Part shown: positions 45,601 to 57,361 of the stretch, piece after piece
How the letters are laid out: the number at the start of each line of letters is the position of its first letter
Numbering within the stretch: the stretch's first letter is position 1
Source of the DNA: Brasenia schreberi
Taxonomy: Eukaryota > Streptophyta > Magnoliopsida > Nymphaeales > Cabombaceae
Assembly: GCA_036023115.1 (NCBI GenBank)
Contig: JAYKKT010000086.1
Span: 16,445,501 to 16,509,500, forward strand
Direction: 5' to 3'
DNA: 64,000 nt
Program-made: the position numbers and the translations under genes
The notes under the pieces: model-generated
Seen by the model: only the letters and a program-made list of their open reading frames with translations
The model's database searches: none
What the model was told of the DNA's origin: nothing

Positions 45601-48600
45601 CACTGTTGTCCGTATCGTGGGCCACCACGATACGATACGGGGGCCCGTATCGCAGGTGCGGGCCTATCGTACCGTATCGTGCGATACGACTCGTATCGCC
45701 CGTATCATACGATATGGGCGATACGCCCTGGGACCCTTATAAAGGGTCCCGGGCCGACTGAAACCCACAATTTTTTGCGGGTTTCCAATCACCTCTTGGG
45801 TTCCTCAAGCTCCCTAAGAGCCGGTTTTCGCCTCCTTAGTGTTCAAAGCTCCAAAATCGTCCTCTACGGTGTTCGTGCAAGCCTCCAAACTCGGATTTTG
45901 GTATATTTTTAATGTTTTTTCCATTTTTTCCCTTTATATTTATTGTTTTTTTGTGTTATTTCGGTTTTTTTTTGAATGACAAAATATGAAGTTATTAAGT
46001 GTGTGTATACGATTTTTATTGCATTCATGAAGTGGGAGACACTCAATTTGAGTGTTATTTGAAGATTGAGAGATTTACGAAGTGCTTTTATTTTCAGGTT
46101 TTTGTTTAAATTAAAGTACTCCATTGAGATGGCAGGAAGGGGTGGTAGAGACTCTCATTCAAAGTCTGATGATCCAACATGACAGTGGGGTATACCAGTT
46201 GAGGGTTCAAGGTTAAAAATCAGATGTTTATTTTGTGAAAAGGTGGTTAGTGGTGGAATTTCAAGGTTGAAACACCACCTCGCAGGAACCAGGAAAGAAG
46301 TTGCTCCATGCACAGGCAGAGTTAGAAGTGTGCCAGAAGGTATTAAATGACAATGCTTGCAGATGATTGAGAGCATACAGGAAAGGAGACAACAAAAGGA
46401 TGATTTCCAAATGTGTAAAGAAGCTGATGATGCTACTACCACTGGAGTTGGATTCACTGATAGTTTGCCTTCAGATGCTAGAACAGATATTGGTAGTAGC
46501 AGTTCTCGAGTACCTAGCAGAGAAAAGAGGGTTACAACTGAAGACTTTGGAGGTGGAAGAAGAGGAAGTTCAGGAAGGAGTAGAGGAAGAGCTTCTTCTT
46601 CTAGCATACATTCGTTCTTTCCTCCTTCCACTACACCTGGTGCTCAGCAAGGAATTCGTGCTGCTATAGCTTCAGAACAACTGCATGATCAAGCAGACCT
46701 TGCAGTGGGCAGATGGTTTTATGATGCATGCATTCTATTTAATGCAGCAAACAGTTTTCATTTTCAAGTAATGGCAGATGCAATTGCTAACATTGGTCCA
46801 GGATACAGGATGCCCTCTTATCAAAAGTTGAGAGGGAAGATATTAGATCAGACCGTGATTGAAGTGCAGCAATACTGTTCGACTTTGAGATAATCGTGGA
46901 AGGAAATAGGATGCACTATCATGGTAGATAGATGAACCGATAGGCGAGGAAGGACATTGCTAAACTTTCTTGTATATTGTCCTAAAGGACTCATGTTTTT
47001 GAGATCTCTAGATATGTCAGAGGAGAGGCACACTGCAGAGATCTTACGACAAAAATTTGATAAGGTGATATGCAAGGTTGGGGTAGAGAATGTGGTTTAA
47101 TTCATTACAAATAATGTAGCTAACTACAAAGCAGCTAGGAAGGAGTTAGCTGATATTTATGGGACTTTCTACTGGACACCATGTGCAACCCATTGTTTAG
47201 ATCTCATCCTTGAGGACATTGGTGAGATGGATGAAATAAAGGCAGCAACTGAGTGTTGCCAAGATATTACAAAATTCATTTACAACCATGCATTTGTTTT
47301 GTGTATGATGAGGAGATATACAGAAGGTGCAGAGCTTCTTCGCACATCTGTAACTCGGTTCGCAACAAACTTCTTATCTGTAAAGAGTATTGTGAGACAG
47401 AAGCAAGCTTTAAAGAGAATGTTCTCCTTAGATGAGTGGCAACAATTTGCAGAGTTGCCTCAAAACAAAAGAAATAGAAAGTTAAATGAGATTGTAGAAA
47501 CGGTTTTTAGAAGTTCATTTTGGAATACATGTATCAGATTATTGAAAATTACTTGTCCTTTAGTGAAAGTTTTGAGATTGGCTGACAGCGAGGAGAAACC
47601 ATCTATGGGCTACCTTTATGAAGCCATGGACAGGGCAAAAGAAGCGATCAGAAATAACTTTAGTGGAAAAAAAGAGATTATGTGCCCGTGTGGAAAATAA
47701 TTGATAGTAGATGGAATAAACAATTGCATCAGCCTATTCATGCAGCAACCTACTATCTAAACCCATCATTGAGGTACTCAACAACCTTCAAAAGGGACGG
47801 TGAGGTTAATCGAGGAATCATTGAATGCATCGACAGATTAGTCCCTGATGAGAGCATAGTAGATGCGATACATCGAGAGATGGAGATATATGATAATGCT
47901 CTTCACTTGATGGGTTTGCCTGTTGTAATTCGCAACCGCTCTACGATGCATCCAGGTATATTGTTTATTTTCATATTTAAGTTGCATCTTACATTACTGT
48001 GGATTATTATGTCTCTAATGTTTATATTTTTTTTACAGATGTTTGGTAGAACATGTTTGGAAGTGATTGTCCAAACCTTAGAGATTTTGCAGTTAGAGTC
48101 TTAAGCCAAACCTGTAGTGCAACAGGTTGTGAAAGAAATTGGAGTGTTTTTGAACACATCCATACAAAAAAGCGCAACAGGTTGGAACACAAAAGGCTTA
48201 ATGATTTGGTTTATATTCGTTGTAACATGCGCCTTCGTGAAAGGTAATGTTGTATTACTTTCAAATTTTCAATTCAATATTATTTAATTTTAGTTTTCAA
48301 TTGTTAATATTACTTACTAATTGTTTATCTTTGTTTGTGTCGTAGGCAATTAAAAAAAGTAAATAGAGAAGAAAGTCATTTCAATCCAATAAGTTTGGAT
48401 AATTTTGATATATTAGAAGGTTGGGTTATGGAAGACACTGAAGAAAAGTCCCTCCTAACAGAAGAAGACGTTGCTTGGATTAATTTGGAAGGAGCGCAAC
48501 AACATTATGGAGATGAAGAATTTGATTTTGAAGAAGGTGTGGGCGTGGCTGATGATTATGATGAGGATCTGCAACAAGGAGAAGATGAAGATTATTTAGT

Positions 48601-48931
48601 TGATGATCTTGATTACAATTTGTAAAATGTAATATTTTATGTAACTGTAGTGTAAACTGTGTCTGTATTTTATTTTTTGGATTCAAAATATGTAAATGTG
48701 GATGCAATTGTTCAATGTTGAATACTCAATCTGTACTAAACTTACATTATATGAATTTAAAGCAATTATCAGATTTTTCTTGATTTTTTTTTCTGATTTT
48801 TTTACTAATTTTTATTGATTTTTAATTAATTTTTGTATTATTTTAATATTAAAGTATGATACGATACGATACGATACACCCGTATCGTGGAGCCCAGTGA
48901 TACACGATACGATACACGTCAGACAACATTG
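45601..48931 (+). mobile_element. hAT B: full-length hAT transposon with 8-bp TSD
   Basis: ATCAAGGC flanks the element (45593-45600 and 48932-48939). Termini are CACTGTTGTC (left) and CAATGTTGTC (right, read inward), each one step from the CAGTGTTGTC of hAT A. CGATACG/CGTATCG words fill the subterminal regions (45609-45735 and 48856-48918). The length is 3331 bp. It lies in the opposite orientation to hAT A and interrupts the Copia 2 integrase. Confidence 0.92.
46129..48625 (+). pseudogene. hAT B transposase, inactivated (three exons)
   Basis: ATG at 46129 opens MAGRGGRDSHSKSDDPT, then a TGA (46180), then the BED finger (CLFCEKVVSGGISRLKHHLA). A further TGA follows VPEGIK (46348). The Ser/Gly-rich linker leads to the core (ECCQDITKFIYNHAFVLCMM on, 47227-47950) with stops at the LR-stop-SW position (46891), the DR-stop-T position (46936) and TAG near 48046. 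ITNNVANY again replaces the conserved TDN. Splicing at 47955/48039 and 48243/48346 joins the core to the dimerisation domain (CSATGCERNWSVFEHIHTKK, NRLEHKRLNDLVYIRCNMRL) and to an acidic last exon ending in DYNL. Intron edges here are GT-AG. No active product is expected. Confidence 0.87.
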
Positions 48932-48939
48932 ATCAAGGC

Positions 48940-50220
48940 TCAATTTGAAACTAATATCAAAATTTTAAGAACCGACTCTAGTGGTGAATATTTCTTAAAT
49001 GACTTCAAAAATTATCTTAAAGAACATGAAATTTGGCATAAAAAATCCTGTACAAAAACCTTCCAACAAAATGGTTTAATCGAAAGAAAACATACACATA
49101 TTATTGAAAATATTAGAACTCTATTGATAGAAAGTAATGTTCCTAAATTCTTGTGGAACGAAGCTGCTTAAACTTCCGTATACTTATAAATAAGATGCCA
49201 TCAACCAAATTGAAAAATTGTTCTTCCATTAAAAAAATGTATTATAATAATGCAAGTGTTATATTTATACAAATAAGAATGACAAGTTAGGACCCAATGC
49301 TTTTGAATGTGTCTTTCTTGGCTATGGTATTGATAAAAAATGTATAGATATTACAACCCAAAAGAAGATAAACTTTATGTGTTTGGAGATGTTAAAATTC
49401 ATTGAAGATGATTATTATTGTGAAGATGAGTCAAAAAATCACCCAAGATGGTTATATATTTTTGGATGAAATCATGGATGAAAAGTTAGATGACGATGAG
49501 AAAACATAAGAGAAAAGTATGATCCAACTAGATTATGAACTTAAAGATCAAGAAACGAGAGAAGAAATCATAAGACCTTTTAAACATTATTATGTAAGGA
49601 GAAATAGAGAAAATAACAATATCCCAAGCGAAAGAGTCATAAAACCTCCTCAAAGATTTGTGTCTTATAAAACATGTCAACCTCAAAATAGAAATCGTAT
49701 AGCAATCATATCGAGTATCAATGAACCAAAACATTATCAAAAAATAACTTAGAATGGAGAAAAGCTTTGAATGATGAACTAGAAGCTCTAGAAAAGAATA
49801 GTACTTGAAACTTTGTGCCTAAACCTAAAAAAAGAAAATTATTGGTTGTAGGTGGGTCTATAAGGTTAAAACACATTGTGACGGTTCTATTCAAAGATAC
49901 AAAGTAAGACTTGTAGCTAAGGGGTATTTTAAAGAATATGAGATTGATTATGAGGAAACTTTTGCTCCTATTGCTCGTATGACTACTATTCGCATATTGA
50001 TTTCTATTTGTCCTATTAGGAACTGAGATATATATATATATATCAATTAGATATTAAAAATATTTTTTTAAATGGTAATCTTAGTCCGGGATTCAATGCT
50101 GAAAGTAATTATGTTCTTAACATAAAAAGGCTCTATATGGACCTAAATAAGTATCTAAGATTTGGTTTCACATATTTGAAAACTTTATGCATGCATAAAA
50201 TTTTTGCTCTTATCATAGTG
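48940..50220 (+). pseudogene. Copia 2 integrase C-part and RT N-part
   Basis: After hAT B the integrase continues in 48887-49171 (KILRTDSSGEYFLNDFKNYL, QNGLIERKHTHIIENIRTLL). The frame then breaks up through 49760. RT begins near 49800 (GSIQRYKVRLVAKGYFKEY, DYEETFAPIARMTTIR) and runs to the LINE junction at 50220. Confidence 0.75.
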
Positions 50221-50735
50221 TACCTAGGGTCAATTTTTTAAAGTGATGAAAAAATTGATGGAGATGTTACACATTGAATTAATGTCGGTTGGTTAAAATT
50301 AAGAGGGGCATCATATATTCTATGCGATAAGAAGATACCATTAAAGTTGAAAGGTAAATACATGAACATGTGCAAAAGATGTCTATAGCAGAAATGAAGA
50401 TGTTGAGATGGATGAGCGAACACATAAGAAAATACCATATACCTAATGAGGTTATTAGAAACAAATTGGGAGGAGTATCAATACAGAATAAAATGAGAGA
50501 AAATTGTTTAAGATGGTTTGGACATTTAGAAAGACGACCCAATGATGCTCCTGTAAGAAGATATAAAAAACTAGATTGTGAAAATGTTAAAAAGAGAGAG
50601 AGGACAACCACAAAAGTGTTGAAAAAAACAATAAAGAATGATGTAGTTTATATTGAGTTAACTGGTAGCATGACACGTGATAGGGTTATGTGGAAACAAA
50701 GAATCCATGTAGCATGAAAAAAAGCTTAGTTGTTG
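50221..50735 (+). mobile_element. RTE LINE 3' tail in the Copia 2 reverse transcriptase
   Basis: 515 bp starting at TACCTAGGGTCAATTTTT and ending AAAAGCTTAGTTGTTG. TTATCATAGTG (50210-50220) and TTATCATACTG (50736-50746) are an 11-bp TSD with one change. The frame 50370-50717 gives [39 protein letters not shown]. Diverged relative to the copy at 37.8 kb. Confidence 0.87.
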
Positions 50736-50746
50736 TTATCATACTG

Positions 50747-51649
50747 AAACTGCCTTGTTTGTAAGGATAACTAATACAGGTATCGTGATCCTATTTCTAT
50801 ATGTAGATGATATGATCATCAGTGGAAGTGATGAGAATGAGATTTTCAAAATCAAAAGAGATCTTCACGAAGAATTTGAAATGAAAGATCTAGGTGTTCT
50901 TAGTTACTTCTTGGGAATAAAAGTGACTCGTAATAATATGAGTTATTTTATGTTATAAACAAAATTTTCTAGTGATGTCGTTAAAAGGTCAGTATCGAGA
51001 GACAAGAAGAAGGTGAATACATTGGAGGTCATGGGGATCAAACTAAGAACTACAAAGAGAGAAAAGCTAAAGAAAAGCTAGAAGATCCCACACCTTATGG
51101 ACAAATGATAGGAGATTTGACATACCTTACCATCACTCGACCAAATATAGCACATGCAGTTCATGTCACAAGTCAATTTCGACCAGCTCCAACCAATATA
51201 TACATGAGTGTGGTTATGCGGATTGTGAGATACATAAAGGATACACTTGAAAGAGGATCATTCTAACCTCATCATCTTCTCTTAAATTAACTGCCTATAA
51301 TCATGCTCATTGGGGTAGGGATATTAATGATAAATATTCAACCACTAGATTTTGTGTGTTTTTTGGTGACTCACTAATATCTTAGAGATGTAAAAAGCAG
51401 GAGAAGGTGTCCCTATCATTTACGGAGGCAGAATATAGAGCCATGGTCACTAGAACAATTGAGATATCTTAGATCACTTAACCTCTAGCATACATGGAGG
51501 TTGCCCGAGAGGACTCTACAGAATTGCTTTTTGTTAACAAAAGCGTCATGTATATTGATTCAAACAATACACTATATTCATGAAGAATGCTTGAAGAAAA
51601 GATTGATTTTATGTTATGTTCGTTTAGAGCTACATATGACATATTTCTT
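50747..51649 (+). pseudogene. Copia 2 RT catalytic part and RNase H
   Basis: The frame 50755-50958 carries RITNTGIVILFLYVDDMIIS (YVDD motif) and DLHEEFEMKDLGVLSYFLGI. RNase H blocks follow in broken frames (TLPSLDQI region at 51120, YTWVWLCGL at about 51200, SFTEAEYRAM-like near 51415). The sequence reaches 51649, where Copia 3 starts. The missing end resumes at 57289-57361. Confidence 0.7.
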
Positions 51650-52009
51650 TGTTGAGAATATGAAGCAAATTGAGACGTGGAAAGACAAGGATGTTTGTGA
51701 CTGTTCGTGGATTAAATTCAGATTTGAGATCCAGATTTGTTCTCTTTAATTTTCTGGTATTAGGTTTCTTAAATATTGTTTTTAAAGGTTGCTTTAAATA
51801 AGCCTCATTAATGGCATATAGGTAAATTTGTATCTTGTAATGCTAATAATATAAAAGGGTGAAAACTCTACCAACATATTAGTGAAACTTATCGTGGAAT
51901 AGAAGAAAGAGTGGAGAGGGGTGATAGCCAACAGAGTGGCCGATCCCATTGCCATCTTCTACCCTTCTCTTACTACATCTCTTACCTCTTAATTGTTATT
52001 TTTTACACA
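51650..52009 (+). repeat. Copia 3 left LTR
   Basis: TGTTGAGAATATGAAGC to TTTTTTACACA. It aligns end to end with 56932-57288. Both LTRs carry the CTTTAAATAAG motif and a run of TTCTACCCTTCTCTTAC near the 3' end. Confidence 0.9.
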
Positions 52010-52021
52010 TGGTATGAGAGC
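52010..52021 (+). other. Copia 3 primer-binding site
   Basis: TGGTATGAGAGC immediately after the LTR is one change from the plant copia TGGTATCAGAGC site. Confidence 0.85.
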
Positions 52022-52171
52022 TTATTTAGTCGATTTGACTGTGGTGGAGTAGAATCATTGGTGACGTGTGGAGCAACAAGAAGAACCAGGACTTGAAGAT
52101 TGATCTGAATTGAAGAGTACCATAGATATGCGAGTTGCTGGATGATTTCAGTCAAGAACGTGTATTTACAA

Positions 52172-53760
52172 GATGGAAGGAAGATTGGAAGAGGAATCTC
52201 AGGGTGCAGTTTATGAAAACGATAAAAAATTAGAACCCTTCCAAATCACCAATATTCGGTTGGAAGGCAGGAATTAAAGGGAATGGGCAATCTCCATTGA
52301 ACTTATTCTATTATCTAGAGGAAAACTACAAATGATCAATTAGGATCAGATTTGGCCAAGTGAGGAGAGTGTATATTCTGAAATATGGACTAAAGATAAT
52401 GCTTTGGTAAGTTCGTGGTTAATTAAATCAATGAATTCAGCTATCAGTAAGACGTTTATGTACATAGAATCGAGTGTAGAAATTTGGTTTGCAATCGATA
52501 AAGCATATTCTCGATAAAAGAATATTGCTAAAGAGTATGAAATTCTTGAAAAAATAAGGAAATGTCGTCAGGGAGACCGATCTATTAGCGAATATTATGG
52601 AGAACTATGTGGGCTTTGGAATGAACAAAAATACAACAACAACTAAGTCTTTTCCCATACTAGACGGGGTCGGCTACATGGATTCTTTGTTTCCACAGAT
52701 CCCTATCTTGTGCCATGTTAGCAGTTAACTCCCAATAAGCTAGATCGTTCTTTATTGTTTCTTTCCAACACTTTTGTGGTCGTCCTCTACCTCTTTTAAT
52801 ACTTTCCAAATTTAGTTTTTCTAACCTTCTTATAGGTTCTTCTTTTGATCTTCTTTCTATATGTCCAAACCATCTTAAACGATGTTCTCTCATTTTATCC
52901 TCTATTGGTGCCACTCCTACTTTGTTTCTAATAACCTCATTATGTATACGGTCTTTTCTTGTATGGCCACTCATCCATCTCAACATCTTCATTTCTGTTA
53001 CAGACATCTTTTGTACATGTTGATGATTAACTGCCTAACACTCAGAACCATAAAACATGGCAGGCCTAATTGCTGCTCTATAATATTTACCTTTTAATTT
53101 TAATGGTATCTTCTTATCACAAAGAATACCTGATGCTCCTCTCCATTTTAACCAACCAGCATTAATTCTATGCGTAACATCTCCATCAATTCTTCCATCA
53201 CTCTGAAAAATTGATCCTAGGTATTTAAAACTTTTTTTCTGAGGAATGCAATATGTGCCTATTTTAATGAACAAAAATACATTATAGAAAATAAATGTAG
53301 CTACTGCATAAAAGAAAGAAATGTAGATGGAGAAATCCAAAAAGTTTTTGATATTCTATGGGGTATATCCCTAGAATATGAATCAATCAAGCTGAATATT
53401 CTCAACAAGGAAGAGCTTCCTTTAGTGGAAACATTATACTCTCTTTTGTTGGTAAAGAAAGATCGAATAAATTTAGAGAAAGGAGAGCAAATACAAACTG
53501 GAAATCTACATTTGCTGGTAGGAGACAAATTAATTATCAAAGAAAAAGAGACTCAGTTAGAGGTAGAGGAAGAGGACAAGCTCAAAATTATGAGGATAAG
53601 AATAAACTACAGTATACACATTGTGAAAAAAGATGACACACTCATGAATATTGCTGGGAGATTATAGGTAGGACAGTAGATTTCAAGGATTATGGAAATC
53701 ATGTGTCAGCAATGAGTGAAGAAAACAAAGCCCGGTTCTGTGGATGAAATGATAGAAGTA
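52172..53760 (+). pseudogene. Copia 3 gag, interrupted by a LINE
   Basis: It starts with MEGRLEEESQGAVYENDKKL and FQITNIRLEGRN, then gives the UBN2-like segment SSWLIKSMNSAISKTFMYIE and RSISEYYGELCGLWNEQ, where the LINE is inserted (52635-53265). It resumes near 53281 and ends in an Arg/Glu-rich, knuckle-like region (53510-53670). A few stops are present. Confidence 0.75.
52635..53265 (-). mobile_element. RTE LINE inserted in Copia 3 gag, perfect 15-bp TSD
   Basis: AATGAACAAAAATAC lies on both sides (52620-52634 and 53266-53280). The insert is 631 bp, 5'-truncated, minus strand, and ends in (AAC)n at 52635 (the GTT tail). Frame 53007-52660 is open for 115 codons ([18 protein letters not shown] to ADPV). 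The upstream frame 53340-53035 holds SIFQSDGRIDGDVTHRINAG. It is one of the younger-looking copies. Confidence 0.93.
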
Positions 53761-53889
53761 AAGAATAAACTTAGATAAATTGAATTGAGACTACGTGAGC
53801 TTCCCTCATCCTTTTCATCAAACAATGAAATAATCCATCCTACCTCGTATCATTAGTGGTAACTCCTTTCTTAAAAATTCTACATGTTT

Positions 53890-55060
53890 CAATTTATGAG
53901 TTATAGATTCTGGAGCCACCGACCACATGATAGGTGATAAGTCAAACTTCATAAGGTATGAGAGTCACTAGTTCCATGCCACAATATGTGAAGGTAGATA
54001 ATGACTCCTTAGTTCCAATAGAAGGAAAGGGAGCAATTCAAACCAAAAACTTGAAACTTGAGTCAGTGATTTATATTCTCAAGTTTTCAGTAAATTTATT
54101 GTTGGTGAGCTCCTTCATTAGAGACTTGAATTGTTCAGTCAATTTTTCTACATCTAGTTGTTTATTTTAGGATCTAAGGACAGGAAGAACCTTTGAACGT
54201 GGTGAACTAATGAATGGATTATACATTCTTTCCGGTCATTAGTTTTTGGAGCAGAGAAGAATACTTGCATGACACTTATCAAAGGGCTAAACATCATAGA
54301 GCTTTATTTCCACGTAGGGAGTCTAGATCATCAATTCCATTTGAACTAGTCCACTCTCATTATGGGGTCCGTGTGTGAGACATCCAAAGTAAAAATTTAA
54401 TTACTTTTTTACTTTTATTAATGACTATCAAGACTCACCTTTGTTTATCTTATGAAATCTAAGTCTGAAGTCTCCTTAATTTTTCTTATAGTTCATAATC
54501 TCATTAAGACATAGTTTGGGTACACCATTAAGACTCTTAGATATGATAATGGTGGTGAATATATAAGTCCCAATTGCAATCATATCTTTAAACTCAAGGT
54601 ATTTTGCGTAAGACTTCGTGTATTTATACTCCATAGCAAAATGGAGTGAATGAATGGAAGAATAAACATATTCTTGATATTACAAGAGCCTTACTGAATA
54701 TAATCTTCCTAAATATTTTTGACCTGAATCTATACTTACTACGGTTTATCTCATAAATCGGCTTCCTTCTGTGATACTCCCTAGAAAGTCACCCTTAAGT
54801 TGATTAAACCAAAAGACAACCCATTTCATATCACTCCACAGATTTTTGGATGTCTTTGCTATGTTCATATACATGATCAATTCTATGACGAACTTGATCC
54901 TAGGGTTGTCAAGTGTGTTTTCATTAGTTACTTTTGTGAAAAGAAAATGTATGTTTGCTATGATTGAAAAACCCATAGAAAATACATATCTATGGATGTA
55001 ACATTCTTTGAAACCACCCCATATTTTCATAGCCAAACCGAATTGCCAAGTCCTAACATG
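53890..55060 (+). pseudogene. Copia 3 protease and integrase
   Basis: The retropepsin motif IDSGATDHMIGDKSNF is at about 53905-53955, with the catalytic Asp intact. The integrase follows with QLKTFRYDNGG-like and PQQNGVNEWK-like blocks near 54540-54660 in broken frames. It ends near 55060. Some stops and small frameshifts are present. Confidence 0.65.
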
Positions 55061-55429
55061 GAACAACAAGTACTTCCTATGAATACTGCAGATAAAGGTT
55101 TATATGAACAACAATGGCATAGAAGAGGATAAACTACAAGAAGAAAAGTAGCTAAAAGTCTACACTAAAGGACAAAGGAAGCTATTCATGCCCTTTCCTA
55201 GAGAAACCACGGACCAAGAGAGAGAATCTCCCTCACATCCCATTGCTGCTGTAAGAAAACAAAGTGAAGAAGATGTGGATATGCCCACCACACTTTGAAA
55301 AGGAAAAAGGTAATGTGGTAATTATTCGATTTCTCAATTCATGTCTTATGATCAATTGTCATCAAGTTATCATAATTTTGTGTTAAATGCTGGAACTTAT
55401 CAAGTTCCTAAAGATTTTATTGAACCATT

Positions 55430-56930
55430 AGGGTATGAACACTGCGTTGAAGCCATGAAATAAGAACTTCAGGCCCTTGAAAAAAATCAAGAAATCAGTG
55501 ACCTACTAGTAGGAAGGAAAGTAGTTGGATGCAAGTAGGTCTATACTATAAAGTTCAAGGTAGATGTGACTTTAGAGAGATACAAAGCAAGATTGATGGC
55601 CCGTGGTTGTAGTCAGTCATATGGGATTGGCTATTAGGAGACATTTGCCCCTGTGACAAAACTTACTTTCATAAGGGTGATTATTAGTATTGCGTCCCAA
55701 AAGAATTGGATGATATGGCAGTTACACGTGAAAAATGTGTTTTTGTAGGGGAAGTTCAAAGAAGAAGTCTATATAGAATTGCCATCATGATACTCTACTC
55801 AGGAAAACAAAATATGCATATTAAAAAAGGCAATCTATGAGCTAAAACAATTTCCTAGAGCATGATTTAAAAAATTCAGCAAGAGCATTATCAATTTGGG
55901 TTATAAGAAGAGTGTAAGTGACCATACATTATTATTAAAAAGGGAGTGAAATTGACATTATTATTTGTCTATGTTGATGACATAATTATGATAGGTGATG
56001 ATATCGAAGAAATTCAAAAACTAAAGAAAGAACTCTATTGGTTATTTGACATCAAGGATCTTGGAAGGCTACACTACTTCTTAGGCATTGAAGTGGTCTA
56101 CTTAGGTACTAATATTTTCTTAAATGAAAGAAAGTATACTTTGTATTTATTGCGAGATGTTAACATTGAAGATTGTAAACCAATCCATACCCCATGGAGG
56201 TAAACCATAAATTGCGAATTGAAGATGGGGTTGATAAAGTAGATGGAGTTAGATATGAATAATTGGTTGAAAAACTAATCTACTTGACTATTACTCGCCC
56301 TGATATTGCATATGCAATAAGTATAGTAAGTCGATTTATGCAGTCTCCTTCCAAGCAGCATATGAATGCAATTTTTCATATACTTAGATATTTAAAAACT
56401 ACTCCAAGACATGGTGTGATATATAGAGCTAATGGTTACACGAAGATTGAAATTTTTACACATGCCGGTTGGGCAGGTTACTTCGAGGATAGAAAGTCTA
56501 CCTTCGAATATGTATCTCTAGTTGGAGGCAATGTAGTATCATGGAAGAGTAAAAAAAAATCGGTTGTGGCTAAATCAACCGTTGAAGTTGAATATAGAGC
56601 AATCGTTTCAGGAATATGTGAAGAAAAGTGACTGCAATCTTTACTAATGAAATCGGTCTACTTATAGAAGATCCAATTCCAATATATTGTGAAAGTAAAG
56701 CAACAATTCAGATAACATCAAATCCCTTGTTTCACGAGAGAACTAAACACATCGAAATTGATTGTCACTTTATACGGGATAGTGTGTGCACCAAGGAATT
56801 CCAGTTTGAACATGTGAAGTCAGATAATCAATATCCAAATATATTAACCAAAGCCCTTAATAGAAACTTATTTAACAAACTATGTGGCAAGTTGGGTGTT
56901 ACATCTATTTTTCGTCCAATTTGAGGGGGA
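55430..56930 (+). pseudogene. Copia 3 RT and RNase H
   Basis: RT has the block LTLLFVYVDDIIMIGDDIEE (YVDD, about 55950-56000), followed by FDIKDLGRLHYFLGIEVV. RNase H runs over two frames: 56263-56631 (RPDIAYAISIVSRFMQSPSK, YTKIEIFTHAGWAGYFEDRK) ends at a TGA near 56630, and 56628-56924 continues ([20 protein letters not shown]) to a stop just before the polypurine tract. The TGA is the main break in this part. Confidence 0.8.
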
Positions 56931-56931
56931 G
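56921..56931 (+). other. Copia 3 polypurine tract
   Basis: TTGAGGGGGAG directly before the right LTR start TGTTGAGAG. It is the plus-strand primer site of the element. Confidence 0.85.
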
Positions 56932-57288
56932 TGTTGAGAGTATGAAGCAGGTTGAGACGTCTATAGACAAGAATGTTCGTGACGGTTCGTGGATCGAATT
57001 CAGATTTGAGATCTAGATTTGTTCTCTTTAATTTTCTGGTATTAGGTTTCTTAAGTATTGTTTTTAAAGGTAGCTTTAAATAAGGCTTATTAATGGCATG
57101 TAGGTAAATTTGTATCTTTAATGTTGGTAATATAAAGGGTGAAAACCCTACCAGCAAATTAGTGAAACTTATTGTGGAATAGAAGAAAGAGTGGACAGGA
57201 GCGACAACCAACAGAGTGGCCCATCCCTTTGCCATCTTCTACCCTTCTCTTACTTCATCTCTTACCTATTAATTGCTGTTTTTACACA
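56932..57288 (+). repeat. Copia 3 right LTR
   Basis: TGTTGAGAGTATGAAGC to TTTTTACACA. It matches the left LTR along its full length with two or three 1-bp indels. Confidence 0.9.
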
Positions 57289-57361
57289 TTTTTTACAAAA
57301 TCTTATATTTATATTTTTGTGAGACAAACCTTCGGTATATATACTTTAAGTTTGATAGGGT
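57289..57361 (+). other. 3' end of the Copia 2 internal region
   Basis: Short remainder between the Copia 3 right LTR and the Copia 2 right LTR. It corresponds to the end of the Copia 2 pol and its 3' leader. No coding motif remains. Confidence 0.55.

Larger units (their letters stand above)
51650..57288 (+). mobile_element. Copia 3: complete Ty1/copia element nested in Copia 2
   Basis: LTRs are 51650-52009 (360 bp) and 56932-57288 (357 bp). Both begin TGTTGAGA and end TTTTTACACA, and by eye differ at about a tenth of positions. The order is PBS (52010), gag, protease, integrase, RT, RNase H and polypurine tract (56921-56931). Flanking TTCTT and TTTTT (51645-51649, 57289-57293) are possible 5-bp TSDs. 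A LINE sits in gag. Stops are scattered, so it is no longer autonomous. Confidence 0.9.
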
